A DNA stretch of 20,481 nt, from assembly GCA_947624635.1 (NCBI GenBank), contig CANQLF010000005.1, forward strand, positions 1 through 20,481, written 5' to 3'. Origin of the DNA: an uncultured Bacilli bacterium (lineage in GTDB: Bacteria; Bacillota_I; Bacilli_A; RF39; UBA660). The notes beneath the pieces were generated by a model that saw only the letters and a list, made by a program, of their open reading frames with translations, did no database searches and was not told the origin of the DNA. The translations under genes and the position numbers were made by a program. Shown piece after piece: positions 8,089 to 15,760 of this stretch (position 1 is the first letter of the stretch; every line of letters begins with the position of its first letter).

Positions 8089-8346
8089 ATGTTTATGAAA
8101 AAAGATCCTTTTAAAACAGATAAGCCACTTTTTGATCATAGTGTAAATTTTGATATATCACATTTACCAAAGGATATTATAGAATTAATAGAATTGCTAG
8201 AAGAATACGATAAAGTAGGTGATTGGTTTAATTATGACATTAAATTTGATGAACTTGAAATAACCGCAAAATCATATGTTATATCTAATACTATATCAGA
8301 AAGTGATTATAATACTATATTATATAAATATGGTGGTTTAATGTAG
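8089..8346 (+). CDS. Small acidic cytoplasmic protein, unknown function
   Basis: The product is 85 residues. GTGAGG (8079-8084) precedes two possible starts, ATG 8089 and ATG 8095. The first is kept, though the second has spacing of 10 bases and would give MKKDPF. The protein is acidic and has no signal peptide or membrane helix. A helical stretch (IELIELLEEYDKVGDWF) occupies the middle, and the C-terminal part has TISESDYNTILYKYGGLM. No domain is recognised. It is a monocistronic unit with its own promoter and terminator, inserted between the two-component genes and the ABC genes. It has the normal codon usage of the region and no frame damage, so it looks like a real gene. Its position hints at a link with the sensing module, but nothing in the sequence proves that. 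Confidence 0.7.
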   Translation: MFMKKDPFKTDKPLFDHSVNFDISHLPKDIIELIELLEEYDKVGDWFNYDIKFDELEITAKSYVISNTISESDYNTILYKYGGLM

Positions 8347-8354
8347 AAAATCAA

Positions 8355-8380
8355 GCAACATATAAAAAGTATGTTGCCTT
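8355..8380 (+). terminator. Terminator hairpin after the 85-residue gene
   Basis: An 8-bp stem GCAACATA (8355-8362) pairs with TATGTTGC (8370-8377) around a 7-base loop and is followed by CTTTAT. It lies nine bases after the stop codon and is only moderately T-rich downstream. Confidence 0.6.
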
Positions 8381-8381
8381 T

Positions 8382-8409
8382 ATGACTAAATTGTAAGAAA
8401 TTTAGTCAT
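8382..8409. promoter_or_regulatory. Inverted repeat upstream of the ABC promoter, candidate operator
   Basis: A perfect 11-bp inverted repeat, ATGACTAAATT (8382-8392) and AATTTAGTCAT (8399-8409), has a 6-base centre. A third TAGTCAT half-site follows at 8414-8420. The likely -10 of the ABC operon (TATAAT, 8431-8436) lies 11 bases further on, and the expected -35 position has poor consensus, which fits an activator-dependent promoter. It could also act as a second terminator hairpin. Binding by the OmpR-family regulator encoded at 5811-6482 is inference. Confidence 0.5.
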
Positions 8410-8413
8410 TTAA

Positions 8414-8436
8414 TAGTCATATTATCTAAGTATAAT
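8414..8436 (+). promoter_or_regulatory. Probable -10 region of the ABC transporter operon
   Basis: TATAAT at 8431-8436 lies 23 bases before the chosen ATG at 8460. No good -35 box is found 16-18 bases upstream, so the promoter likely needs an activator bound at the adjoining repeats. Confidence 0.5.
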
Positions 8437-8459
8437 GGTAAATGAAAAGAGGAATTAAT

Positions 8460-9140
8460 ATGGAAATTTTAAGAGTAGAAAATTTATGTAAAACCTACGG
8501 ACAAAGAAACACTTTAGTTAAAGCATTAGATGATGTATCATTTAGTGTTGAAAAAGGTGAATTTGTAGCCGTAGTAGGTCCTAGTGGAAGTGGAAAATCA
8601 ACACTACTTCACATACTAGGAGGAGTTGATAAACCAACTAAAGGAAAAGTATATGTTAATGGAGAAGATGTATATAGTCTTAATGAAAATAATCTTGCAA
8701 TATTTAGAAGAAGACAAGTTGGATTAATATATCAATTCTATAATCTAATACCAATATTAGATGTAAAAGAAAATATTACTTTACCAATATTACTAGATAA
8801 TAAAAAAGTAGATGAAGATTACTTAGATGAACTACTTGAAACACTAGATTTAAAAAGAAGAGTGTCACACCTACCAAACGAATTATCAGGTGGACAACAA
8901 CAAAGAGTATCAATAGGTAGAGCTCTAATGAATAGACCAGCTTTGCTTCTTGCAGATGAACCAACAGGAAATCTTGATAGTAAAGCAAGTAGAGAAATAA
9001 TAGAATTACTAAAACTATCTAATAAAAAATATAAACAAACAATAATAATGATAACACATGATCATAACTTAGCTTTAAGTGCTAGTAGAATAATAACAAT
9101 AGATGATGGAAAAATAATAAGTGATGAAAAGGTAAAATAA
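8460..9140 (+). CDS. ABC transporter ATP-binding protein (MacB/LolD/BceA type)
   Basis: The product is 226 residues from ATG 8460, which has AGAGG upstream; the in-frame ATG at 8442 would lie ahead of that site. Motifs are complete: Walker A GPSGSGKST (40-48), Q-loop Gln about 92, signature LSGGQQQR (142-149), Walker B ALLLADEP (161-168) with the catalytic Glu, D-loop NLDS and switch His about 200. GNLDSKAS and the overall size are typical of the ATPase that pairs with FtsX-like permeases. The permease gene starts one base after its stop, so the two form an ATPase/permease pair. Such pairs act by mechanotransmission on envelope substrates, lipoproteins or peptide antibiotics. Given the nearby two-component system, resistance to an antimicrobial peptide is likely but not shown. 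Confidence 0.93.
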   Translation: MEILRVENLCKTYGQRNTLVKALDDVSFSVEKGEFVAVVGPSGSGKSTLLHILGGVDKPTKGKVYVNGEDVYSLNENNLAIFRRRQVGLIYQFYNLIPILDVKENITLPILLDNKKVDEDYLDELLETLDLKRRVSHLPNELSGGQQQRVSIGRALMNRPALLLADEPTGNLDSKASREIIELLKLSNKKYKQTIIMITHDHNLALSASRIITIDDGKIISDEKVK

Positions 9141-9141
9141 T

Positions 9142-11691
9142 ATGAATATATTAAATAAATTAACTATTAAACATTTAAAGCTAAATAAAAAAAGAACATT
9201 AGTTACAATAATAGGTATTATCTTATCTACCGCACTAATGGTAGGTATAGGTACACTTATCTCATCATTTAGAGAATTTATGATAAATACAACAATAGAA
9301 ACATCAGGTAGAGAACATGTAACTATAAATGATATAAGTTATGATAATTATAAATATATTAAAAATAATATATATGTAGAAGATACATTTCTTAGAAAAA
9401 TTGTAGGTTATTCTAAATATGATTCTATTGTTAATAAGGCGAAACCATATTTCTTTATAGAAGAAGTAAATGATAATATACTTAAAGATACAACACTTAT
9501 AAGTGGTAGACTTCCTAAAAATAATAGTGAAGTAGTAATATCTAATCATATAATAACAAATGGTAAAGTAGATCTTAAAGTAGGAGATAATTTAAAATTA
9601 GATATAGGTAGTAGATATATTTATAATGATAAAGCATATCAAAATACACCTTATGTTGAAAATGAAATATATAAAAAAGAGTTTACTAAAGAATATAAAA
9701 TAGTAGGTATAATAGAAAGAGAAAACTCTGAACCATTCTCCGCACCAGGTTATACTATTTATTCTAAAATAGATGAAAGTAAATTGAATAAAAGTGATAT
9801 AGTAACGACATCTATAATATATAAAAATATAAAAGATACAGTTAAGAAAACAGAAAATATATGTAAAGTAATAAAAGGTGATGTAAATAACTGTAGCGTA
9901 GATTATAACAATTCATTATTATCCCTATCAGGTGAAAGCTCATATAACAATCTAAACGATACATTATTTCAAGTAATTACTGTAATATTAATACTTATAA
10001 CAATAGGTTGTGCGATAGTTATATATAACTCATTTGCTATATCTGTTATGGAAAGAAAAAAACAATTTGGACTTTTTTCTAGTATAGGCGCTACGAAAAC
10101 ACAACTTAAAAAAACAGTATTCTTTGAAGCTTTTATAGTAAGTATAATAGGTATTCCAATAGGTATATTATCAGGTATATTTGGAATATATGTAGTATTA
10201 AATATTACAAACAATTTACTTAAAGGTGTATTTAATGGAGACCTTACATTAGCTTTATATCCAGCATTTATAATAATACCTATAATATATATGATTATAA
10301 CAATTATAATAAGTGCGTATTTGCCAGCAAAAAAGGCAAGTAAAGTTAGTCCAATAGAATCTATTAGATTAAATGATGATATAAAGATAAAAAAGAAAAA
10401 TGTAAAAAGTAATAAATTAATAAGAAAAATATTTGGAATAGAAGGAGAACTTGCTTATAAAAATATCAAAAGAAATAAAAAGAAATATAGAATAACAATT
10501 TTAAGTTTATTTATAAGCATAGTATTATTCATATCATTTAGTACATTCTTAGAATATGGAAATCAAGGAAGCAGAAGTATGTTAAACATAATCGATTATG
10601 ATGTTACATTAGAAGGAAGAGCTAATGAATCTGATGACATATATGGAAGTGCTTTATCTATAGAAGGAATAGATGATTATTCTATTATTAATTTAATAAG
10701 TGGAAAAATTCATATAGATAATAAATTATTAACTAAAGAATCTAGAAAAGTGTTTAAAGATATTGATGAGAATATAAATGATGGAATAACTTTAACAGTA
10801 ATATCTTTAGATAATAATAGTTATAAAGATTATATTAAAGAATTAAAACTTAATTATAATGATTATAAAGGTAATACATTTAAACCAATCTTAATAAATA
10901 AAGGTACAATTATTAATGATGATATGTCAACAACTGAATTTACTCATTTTAACATTAAAAATAATTATAAAGCTGACATAGATATACTATATAATTTAGA
11001 GAATAACAACGAATATAAAAGATTTAACTCTAATATTTATGTAACTAAAAAAATTCCTAAATATGTTTTAGACTACATAGATAATTATCCAGTATTAATA
11101 GTATCTGAAAATATGTTAAATTTAGGTGATTTCTCTTATGGCAAATCATTAAAAATAAAATCTGATGAACATGAAAAAGTATATGAACAAATTAAAAAAA
11201 TAGTTGATTCAAGTATATATAGTGATGATTATTATGTTGAAGATGTTACTATGGTTATGCAATTAGAAAACAATATTGTATTAGTAGTTGGTATATTCTT
11301 ATATGGTTTTATATCTTTAGTAACACTTATTGGAATTACTTCTGTATTTAATACAATTAATACATCTATTGCACTTAGAAGAAAGGAATTCGCAATACTT
11401 AGAAGTGTAGGTTTAAACAAAAAAGGATTTAATAGAATGATAAGATTTGAAAGTTTATTTTATGGTCTTAAAGCTTTAATTTATTCACTTCCTGTATCAT
11501 TTGTAATAATCTATATATTCCACAGAATATTTGGTAATGTCATATCATTTAGTGAAATGCTTATTCCATGGACATCTATCATAATATGTATAATAGGAGT
11601 ATTTGTAATAACATTTTTAACAATGGCTTATTCATCTAGTAAGATAAAAAAAGAAAATATACTAGATGCAATTAGAGAAGAAAACATATAA
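9142..11691 (+). CDS. FtsX-like ABC transporter permease (two FtsX repeats)
   Basis: The product is 849 residues, beginning one base after the ATPase stop. Helix 1 (about 19-40) is followed by a large outer domain (about 45-275) and three helices (about 277-302, 326-352, 370-395). Then comes a second copy of the plan: one helix (about 452-470), a second outer domain (about 475-710) and three C-terminal helices (about 713-740, 770-795, 805-828). Each half ends with the hallmark coupling sequence: ERKKQFGLFSSIGATKTQLK in the first half and RRKEFAILRSVGLNKKGF in the second. The internal duplication with eight helices differs from the ten-helix BceB permeases, so this is a MacB/YtrF-like or SalY-like protein rather than a true BceB. 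The substrate is unknown; the two large outer domains may capture a peptide or lipid-linked ligand. Confidence 0.88.
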   Translation: MNILNKLTIKHLKLNKKRTLVTIIGIILSTALMVGIGTLISSFREFMINTTIETSGREHVTINDISYDNYKYIKNNIYVEDTFLRKIVGYSKYDSIVNKAKPYFFIEEVNDNILKDTTLISGRLPKNNSEVVISNHIITNGKVDLKVGDNLKLDIGSRYIYNDKAYQNTPYVENEIYKKEFTKEYKIVGIIERENSEPFSAPGYTIYSKIDESKLNKSDIVTTSIIYKNIKDTVKKTENICKVIKGDVNNCSVDYNNSLLSLSGESSYNNLNDTLFQVITVILILITIGCAIVIYNSFAISVMERKKQFGLFSSIGATKTQLKKTVFFEAFIVSIIGIPIGILSGIFGIYVVLNITNNLLKGVFNGDLTLALYPAFIIIPIIYMIITIIISAYLPAKKASKVSPIESIRLNDDIKIKKKNVKSNKLIRKIFGIEGELAYKNIKRNKKKYRITILSLFISIVLFISFSTFLEYGNQGSRSMLNIIDYDVTLEGRANESDDIYGSALSIEGIDDYSIINLISGKIHIDNKLLTKESRKVFKDIDENINDGITLTVISLDNNSYKDYIKELKLNYNDYKGNTFKPILINKGTIINDDMSTTEFTHFNIKNNYKADIDILYNLENNNEYKRFNSNIYVTKKIPKYVLDYIDNYPVLIVSENMLNLGDFSYGKSLKIKSDEHEKVYEQIKKIVDSSIYSDDYYVEDVTMVMQLENNIVLVVGIFLYGFISLVTLIGITSVFNTINTSIALRRKEFAILRSVGLNKKGFNRMIRFESLFYGLKALIYSLPVSFVIIYIFHRIFGNVISFSEMLIPWTSIIICIIGVFVITFLTMAYSSSKIKKENILDAIREENI

Positions 11692-11702
11692 TTATAATAA
11701 AA

Positions 11703-11741
11703 TAAAAAGATATAATTTGTTAAAGTAATTATATCTTTTTA
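11703..11741. terminator. Bidirectional terminator between convergent genes
   Basis: A perfect stem of 14-15 bp (AAAAAGATATAATT at 11704-11717, its complement at 11727-11740) has a 9-base loop. T runs lie on both strands, so it serves the ABC permease gene on the plus strand and the GspE-like gene on the minus strand. Confidence 0.85.
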
Positions 11742-11751
11742 TTCATAATTA

Positions 11752-13095
11752 TTAAAAATCTAATATTTCATCTTGTGGTACATTTGGAACAATATCTATT
11801 TCAATAGGATTTTCTTCTTCTGTTGTTTCTTTATTTTGTGTTGGTATACTATTATCTTGGCTAGCCTTATTAATATTATCAATATTATATTGTTCTATGT
11901 CTTCCATAGCATCTTCTAATTCTATTAATTTTAAAACTTCTTCCAAAGAAGTAACACCTTCGATTACTTTATTTAATCCATCTTGAAGTAGAGTAACTGT
12001 ATCAGTTTTATCATAAACTAGCTTTCTCAATTCTTCTTTTCTAACGTTATTTGTAATTGCGTCTTTTATATCTTCATTAATCGTTAGTACTTCTTGAAGA
12101 GCAATTCTACCTTTATATCCACCATTGCATTCAGGACAAACAGCAGGCACGTATATTTCTTCTATATCTTTATCTAATACTTTTTTAAATAAATCTTTTT
12201 CATAATCATTAGTAGGTCTTTTTTTCTTACAGTTTGGACATAATCTTCTAGCTAATTTTTGTGATATAATTCCTGTTAAAGCACTACCAAGTAAATATCT
12301 TTCAACATCCATATCTAAAAGTCTTTCAATTGTAGTAAGAGAGTTATTAGTGTGGAGTGTAGACAATACTAAGTGTCCAGTAATAGAAGCTCTAACTGCA
12401 ATTTGAGCTGTTTCGGTATCTCTTATTTCCCCAATCATTATTATATTAGGGTCTTGTCTTAATATAGAACGTAGGACACTTGCGAAAGTAAGGCCTATTT
12501 CACTATTAACTTGTATTTGATTTATACCTTCAAGATCCATTTCTATCGGATCTTCAACTGTCATAAGATTTATATTTTCTTTATTTAATCTTTCCAAAAT
12601 AGAATAAACAGTTGTACTTTTACCGCTACCAGTCGCACCTGTTACAAGTATTATTCCGTTTGGAGTTTTTATCATATCTTTAACTTTTTTTAGGTTCCCT
12701 TCACTAAATCCAAGTTTTTCTAAACCTTGAGCACTCATAGAATAATCAAGAATACGAATAACAATTTTTTCGCCTCTATTAGTTGGAAGAGAGGATACAC
12801 GTAAATCTACATTATATTTTTGAAGTGTTGTTTTAATTGCTCCATCTTGAGGAAGTCTACTTTCTGTAATATTCATGCCTGATATAATTTTAATACGAGT
12901 AATTAAATTTTTTTGATATACCAAAGGAACTTCTGCATAATCAACTAATTCACCATCTATACGTATTCTAACAAGTAAAAACTTTTCATGTGGGTCAAAG
13001 TGAATATCACTGGCATTTCTTTTTACACTATCAACTATAATATCATTTACAATTTCTACAACTGGTATTTTTTCATAATCGAATTTTCTTAGCAT
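11752..13095 (-). CDS. GspE/PilB-family type II secretion / type IV pilus assembly ATPase
   Basis: The product is 447 residues, with ATG at 13095 preceded on the minus strand by AAGGGGAAG. The domain shared with PilB/GspE is complete: DIHFDPHEK near 30-38, Walker A GATGSGKST (153-161), Asp box TVEDPIE (179-185), Walker B IIMIGEIRD (218-226) and His box HLVLSTLHTN (241-250). A zinc-type tetracysteine has Cys at about 286, 289, 320 and 323. It lacks the large N-terminal MshEN/N1E region of PilB and is close to ComGA in layout, though the Cys4 motif is more like GspE/PilB. An extra tail of about 65 residues (380-447), rich in Glu, Asn and Pro, is unusual. It lies head-to-head with a type IV prepilin-like gene. 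No inner-membrane platform protein or prepilin peptidase is present in the window. Confidence 0.92.
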   Translation of the reverse strand: MLRKFDYEKIPVVEIVNDIIVDSVKRNASDIHFDPHEKFLLVRIRIDGELVDYAEVPLVYQKNLITRIKIISGMNITESRLPQDGAIKTTLQKYNVDLRVSSLPTNRGEKIVIRILDYSMSAQGLEKLGFSEGNLKKVKDMIKTPNGIILVTGATGSGKSTTVYSILERLNKENINLMTVEDPIEMDLEGINQIQVNSEIGLTFASVLRSILRQDPNIIMIGEIRDTETAQIAVRASITGHLVLSTLHTNNSLTTIERLLDMDVERYLLGSALTGIISQKLARRLCPNCKKKRPTNDYEKDLFKKVLDKDIEEIYVPAVCPECNGGYKGRIALQEVLTINEDIKDAITNNVRKEELRKLVYDKTDTVTLLQDGLNKVIEGVTSLEEVLKLIELEDAMEDIEQYNIDNINKASQDNSIPTQNKETTEEENPIEIDIVPNVPQDEILDF

Positions 13096-13144
13096 AAATT
13101 TCTTCCCCTTTTTATTCTTATCTTCTAGATTTTAATATAAATAT

Positions 13145-13173
13145 ATTATATAATAGATTTGTAATAATTACAA
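13145..13173 (-). promoter_or_regulatory. Promoter of the GspE-like gene
   Basis: Read on the minus strand, -35 TTGTAA (13173-13168) and -10 TATAAT (13150-13145) are separated by 17 bases, about 50 bases before the ATG at 13095. Confidence 0.7.
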
Positions 13174-13187
13174 TAATTTTAGAATAA
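13159..13187 (+). promoter_or_regulatory. Possible divergent promoter with a shared palindrome for the prepilin-like gene
   Basis: A 15-base palindrome TTGTAAT-A-ATTACAA (13159-13173) gives a TTGTAA box on each strand. On the plus strand it could pair with TAGAAT (13180-13185, 15-base spacing) just before the prepilin-like gene. The plus-strand reading is weaker than the minus-strand one. Confidence 0.4.
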
Positions 13188-13198
13188 AAGGTGATATT

Positions 13199-13708
13199 GT
13201 GAAGAATAATAAAGGATTTTTACTTGCGGAAACTATAGTTACAGTGTGCGTTATAGCAACACTTGCTACTTCTATGTATATATACATATCAAGAACTGCA
13301 AATAGATTTGAAGAAAGAAATAATTATGAAAAAGTTGTAGATGTATATAAATTAAATACTATTAAAACTTATTTAGATAAAAATATAAAAGAGGCAAGTT
13401 ATTTATCTACAAGTTCTATAATTAGAAACTTGGCTTCCGATACTACTAAAATACCTAGTACACTTAAAACCAATTTGAAGTTAGAAAACTTATTTATTAT
13501 ATCGGCAAGCAAAGATAGTATGTCGGGATTTAAAACTTACCTAAATAGTGGATCAGTATATACAAAATCTTTAAAAGACTATTTAAATTCTATCGAAGTA
13601 AATGATGATGGGATCGATGTTGATCACGACTATAGAATGATTGGAATGTTTAAAGAAGATAGTAATTCTACACCAACATTTGCCAATATTGTTGTAAGTG
13701 TTAAATAA
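13199..13708 (+). CDS. Type IV prepilin-like protein (N-terminal methylation motif)
   Basis: The product is 169 residues from GTG 13199, with AAAGGTG about 6 bases upstream. The N-terminus has the class III prepilin signature: short basic leader ending K5-G6, then F7 and a Glu five residues into the mature chain (KGF-LLAE, E11). A hydrophobic helix runs to about residue 31. This is the substrate signature of prepilin peptidase. The rest (about 35-169) is a polar domain with no Cys beyond the N-terminal helix, no known pilin fold signature, and an acidic region near 125-140. It lies head-to-head with the GspE-like ATPase, consistent with a small pilus or DNA-uptake/secretion pseudopilus. It ends convergently with the ylbJ-like gene, overlapping it by eight bases. 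Confidence 0.8.
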   Translation: MKNNKGFLLAETIVTVCVIATLATSMYIYISRTANRFEERNNYEKVVDVYKLNTIKTYLDKNIKEASYLSTSSIIRNLASDTTKIPSTLKTNLKLENLFIISASKDSMSGFKTYLNSGSVYTKSLKDYLNSIEVNDDGIDVDHDYRMIGMFKEDSNSTPTFANIVVSVK

Positions 13709-14666
13709 ATAACAAAAAAATGTAAATCAAGATACCACTTATTACAATATGCATAATTCTAGAACAAAAATAAGGTAAATATTTTATTTTTGTTTCTGCA
13801 ATTATACTGTATACTTGAGTATGTACTGATAATCCTCCGAAAGCTAAAATCATAGTGGTAAATATAACTTTTATATTAAAAGGGATATTTAAAAGTGAAA
13901 AGTACTTTAAACCACCCGTCATTTCTAAAACACCTGATAAAATAGCTCTATTGAAATCATTTAAATTAAATATATTAGTAATTATTTTATTTAAAATTAA
14001 AAATAAAGATATAGTACCCAAAATAAGCAATAATAAATTAATACTATCAACTAATGTATTAGTAAGAATAGTACCAAAATTCTTATTTTTTTGATATCTA
14101 TTTTTCATGCCATTAAATGCATTTTTCATAGATATTTTACTGTTATTATTTTCAGATACACTATAATTTCTAAATAATAATCCGATTATTACATTAGATA
14201 GGTATATAGATAGAAGAATAAATATAGCTACTATTTTATTATTTAAAAAAGTAGCAGCAACTGTACCAATTACAAATAAAGGATTAGGAAAATGTGTAAA
14301 AGTCAAAAGTTTGCTAGCTTCATTAGCGCTAATTATGTTATTGTCATATAATTCCTTAGTGTACTTAGCGCTCGATGGAAATCCACTAAGTAAACTTAGA
14401 ATAAGTACAAAAGAACATTCACCTTTTACTTTAAATAACTTATACATAAGTGGCTTACACAATTCTCCAATAAATTCTACAAAACCATATTTAATAAGTA
14501 AGTTAGAAGCTACAAAAAAGGGAAAAAGAGTAGGAAAAATGTTATCTTTCCATATAGTAAAAGAAAATCTTGCAGAATCTATTACTGCTTCAGAATTAAT
14601 AATAACTTCTATAGTTAAAAATACAGTTATTACTAATATAAAAAAAGAATTTAAATATTTTTTCAT
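13701..14666 (-). CDS. ylbJ: YlbJ-like nucleoside-recognition (Gate) domain membrane protein
   Basis: The product is 321 residues with about eight hydrophobic helices. It opens with MKKYLNSFFILVITVFLTIEV and contains the family hallmarks FPTLFPFFVASNLL, LSGFPSSAK and FTHFPNPLFVIG, matching the Gate-domain proteins of the YlbJ type. B. subtilis YlbJ is longer (about 400 residues), so this is a compact version. In Bacillus, ylbJ is linked to sporulation and the transported substrate is not firmly established, so nothing about spores can be claimed here. The context supports the name: the next genes on the other strand are ylbL-like, yceD/ylbN-like and rpmF, the same partners as in Bacillus but with this gene inverted. 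Its start has GGGTGA just upstream on the minus strand. Its end overlaps the prepilin-like gene by eight bases. Confidence 0.8.
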   Translation of the reverse strand: MKKYLNSFFILVITVFLTIEVIINSEAVIDSARFSFTIWKDNIFPTLFPFFVASNLLIKYGFVEFIGELCKPLMYKLFKVKGECSFVLILSLLSGFPSSAKYTKELYDNNIISANEASKLLTFTHFPNPLFVIGTVAATFLNNKIVAIFILLSIYLSNVIIGLLFRNYSVSENNNSKISMKNAFNGMKNRYQKNKNFGTILTNTLVDSINLLLLILGTISLFLILNKIITNIFNLNDFNRAILSGVLEMTGGLKYFSLLNIPFNIKVIFTTMILAFGGLSVHTQVYSIIAETKIKYLPYFCSRIMHIVISGILIYIFLLFI

Positions 14667-14682
14667 ATATTCACCCGTTTTT

Positions 14683-14691
14683 TGTTATAAT
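14683..14691 (+). promoter_or_regulatory. Extended -10 promoter of the ylbL/sepM-like gene
   Basis: TGTTATAAT (14683-14691) has the TG-N-TATAAT form of an extended -10 box, 19 bases before the start codon and just upstream of AAAGGAG. No clear -35 is seen; extended -10 promoters do not need one. Confidence 0.5.
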
Positions 14692-14710
14692 TATATAAAG
14701 GAGACAAATT

Positions 14711-15706
14711 ATGCTTAATAAAATATATGCCAAAATAAAACAATTTATAAAAGAGAATTATAAAATTATAATAACAGCCTTTTTATTATACTTTATTTTA
14801 ACATTTCCACTTCCATATTATATTTATAATGGAGGAGGAATATTAAATTTAAATAAAAGAATAGAAATTGAAAAAAATAATAATAATCAAGATATAAATA
14901 TGTGTTATGTTAATGAATTAAAAGGAAATATAGGAACATTTCTACTTTCTTATATAATACCTTCATGGGATAAAGAAAAAATAGTTAATACTGATTTTGA
15001 TTACGAAGAAGAATTATATAGAAATAAAATATTATTATCTGAATCTATTGATAATGCAATAATTAATTCTTATAAACTAAGTGACAATAAATATGAACTT
15101 ATAGGAGAAAAAGTATTAGTAACATATATATTTGATGAAGCAAATACTAATTTAGAAGTAGGAGATCAAATAATAAAAATAGATGATTTATATATTCATA
15201 ATATGGATGATTTAAAGAAAGCAATCGATTCTAAAGAAATAAATCAGACGGTAAAAATAGAAGTTATGAGTAAAGAAAAGAAGAAGAAAAGAAGCGCTAA
15301 AATAGTAGAAATAGATAATGAGAAAAAAATAGGAGTTGGTATAACTATAAATTACATAATTGAAACTGATCCTAAAGTAGATGTTAAGTTTAAAAATAAC
15401 GAAGCTGGTCCATCCGGTGGACTTATGATGACTATTGGTATATATGATAAATTGACTAATTCTAATTTGTCAAAAAATAAAAAAATATGTGGAACAGGAA
15501 CTATTGATATAGATGGTAATGTAGGTGAAATAGGCGGAGTAAAATATAAACTTAGGGGTGCAGTGGATAATGGTTGTGATATATTCCTAGCACCAACAGA
15601 TAATTTTAAAGAAGTTAAAAAAGAAAAAGAAAAAAATAAATATAATATAGAAATTTATGAAGCTAAAACATTTACAGATACTATTAAATACTTGAAAAGT
15701 AAATAA
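14711..15706 (+). CDS. ylbL: SepM/YlbL-type membrane-anchored PDZ-Lon protease
   Basis: The product is 331 residues, start ATG 14711 with AAGGAG at good spacing. One transmembrane helix (about 16-37) places the rest outside. Residues 60-95 resemble the start of the YlbL/SepM family (VNELKGNIGTFLLSYIIPSWD). A PDZ-like segment follows (about 135-200: LEVGDQIIKIDDLYIHNMDDL) and then a Lon-type protease domain (about 205-325). The catalytic Ser lies in NEAGPSGGLMMTI, and the dyad Lys is in IGGVKYKLRGAVDNG. SepM in streptococci processes competence-stimulating peptide. In Bacillus, ylbL lies near ylbN and rpmF, as here. The substrate is unknown; a secreted peptide or envelope protein is likely. 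It probably begins a transcript, and the next gene has an additional promoter. Confidence 0.88.
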   Translation: MLNKIYAKIKQFIKENYKIIITAFLLYFILTFPLPYYIYNGGGILNLNKRIEIEKNNNNQDINMCYVNELKGNIGTFLLSYIIPSWDKEKIVNTDFDYEEELYRNKILLSESIDNAIINSYKLSDNKYELIGEKVLVTYIFDEANTNLEVGDQIIKIDDLYIHNMDDLKKAIDSKEINQTVKIEVMSKEKKKKRSAKIVEIDNEKKIGVGITINYIIETDPKVDVKFKNNEAGPSGGLMMTIGIYDKLTNSNLSKNKKICGTGTIDIDGNVGEIGGVKYKLRGAVDNGCDIFLAPTDNFKEVKKEKEKNKYNIEIYEAKTFTDTIKYLKSK

Positions 15707-15708
15707 GT

Positions 15709-15737
15709 TTGACTTAAATGTAAAATTAATATAAAAT
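15709..15737 (+). promoter_or_regulatory. Promoter before the 201-residue gene
   Basis: TTGACT (15709-15714) and TAAAAT (15732-15737) are spaced 17 bases apart. The promoter lies three bases after the protease stop and could drive the unknown gene, yceD and rpmF separately from ylbL. Confidence 0.7.
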
Positions 15738-15760
15738 ATGAAAACATAAGAGGTGAAAAA

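Noticed and set aside
13855..14718. Plus-strand open frames of 79 and 135 codons opposite the ylbJ-like gene.
   Set aside because: They lie antisense to a well-matched membrane protein gene, and their translations show no domain or ribosome binding site.
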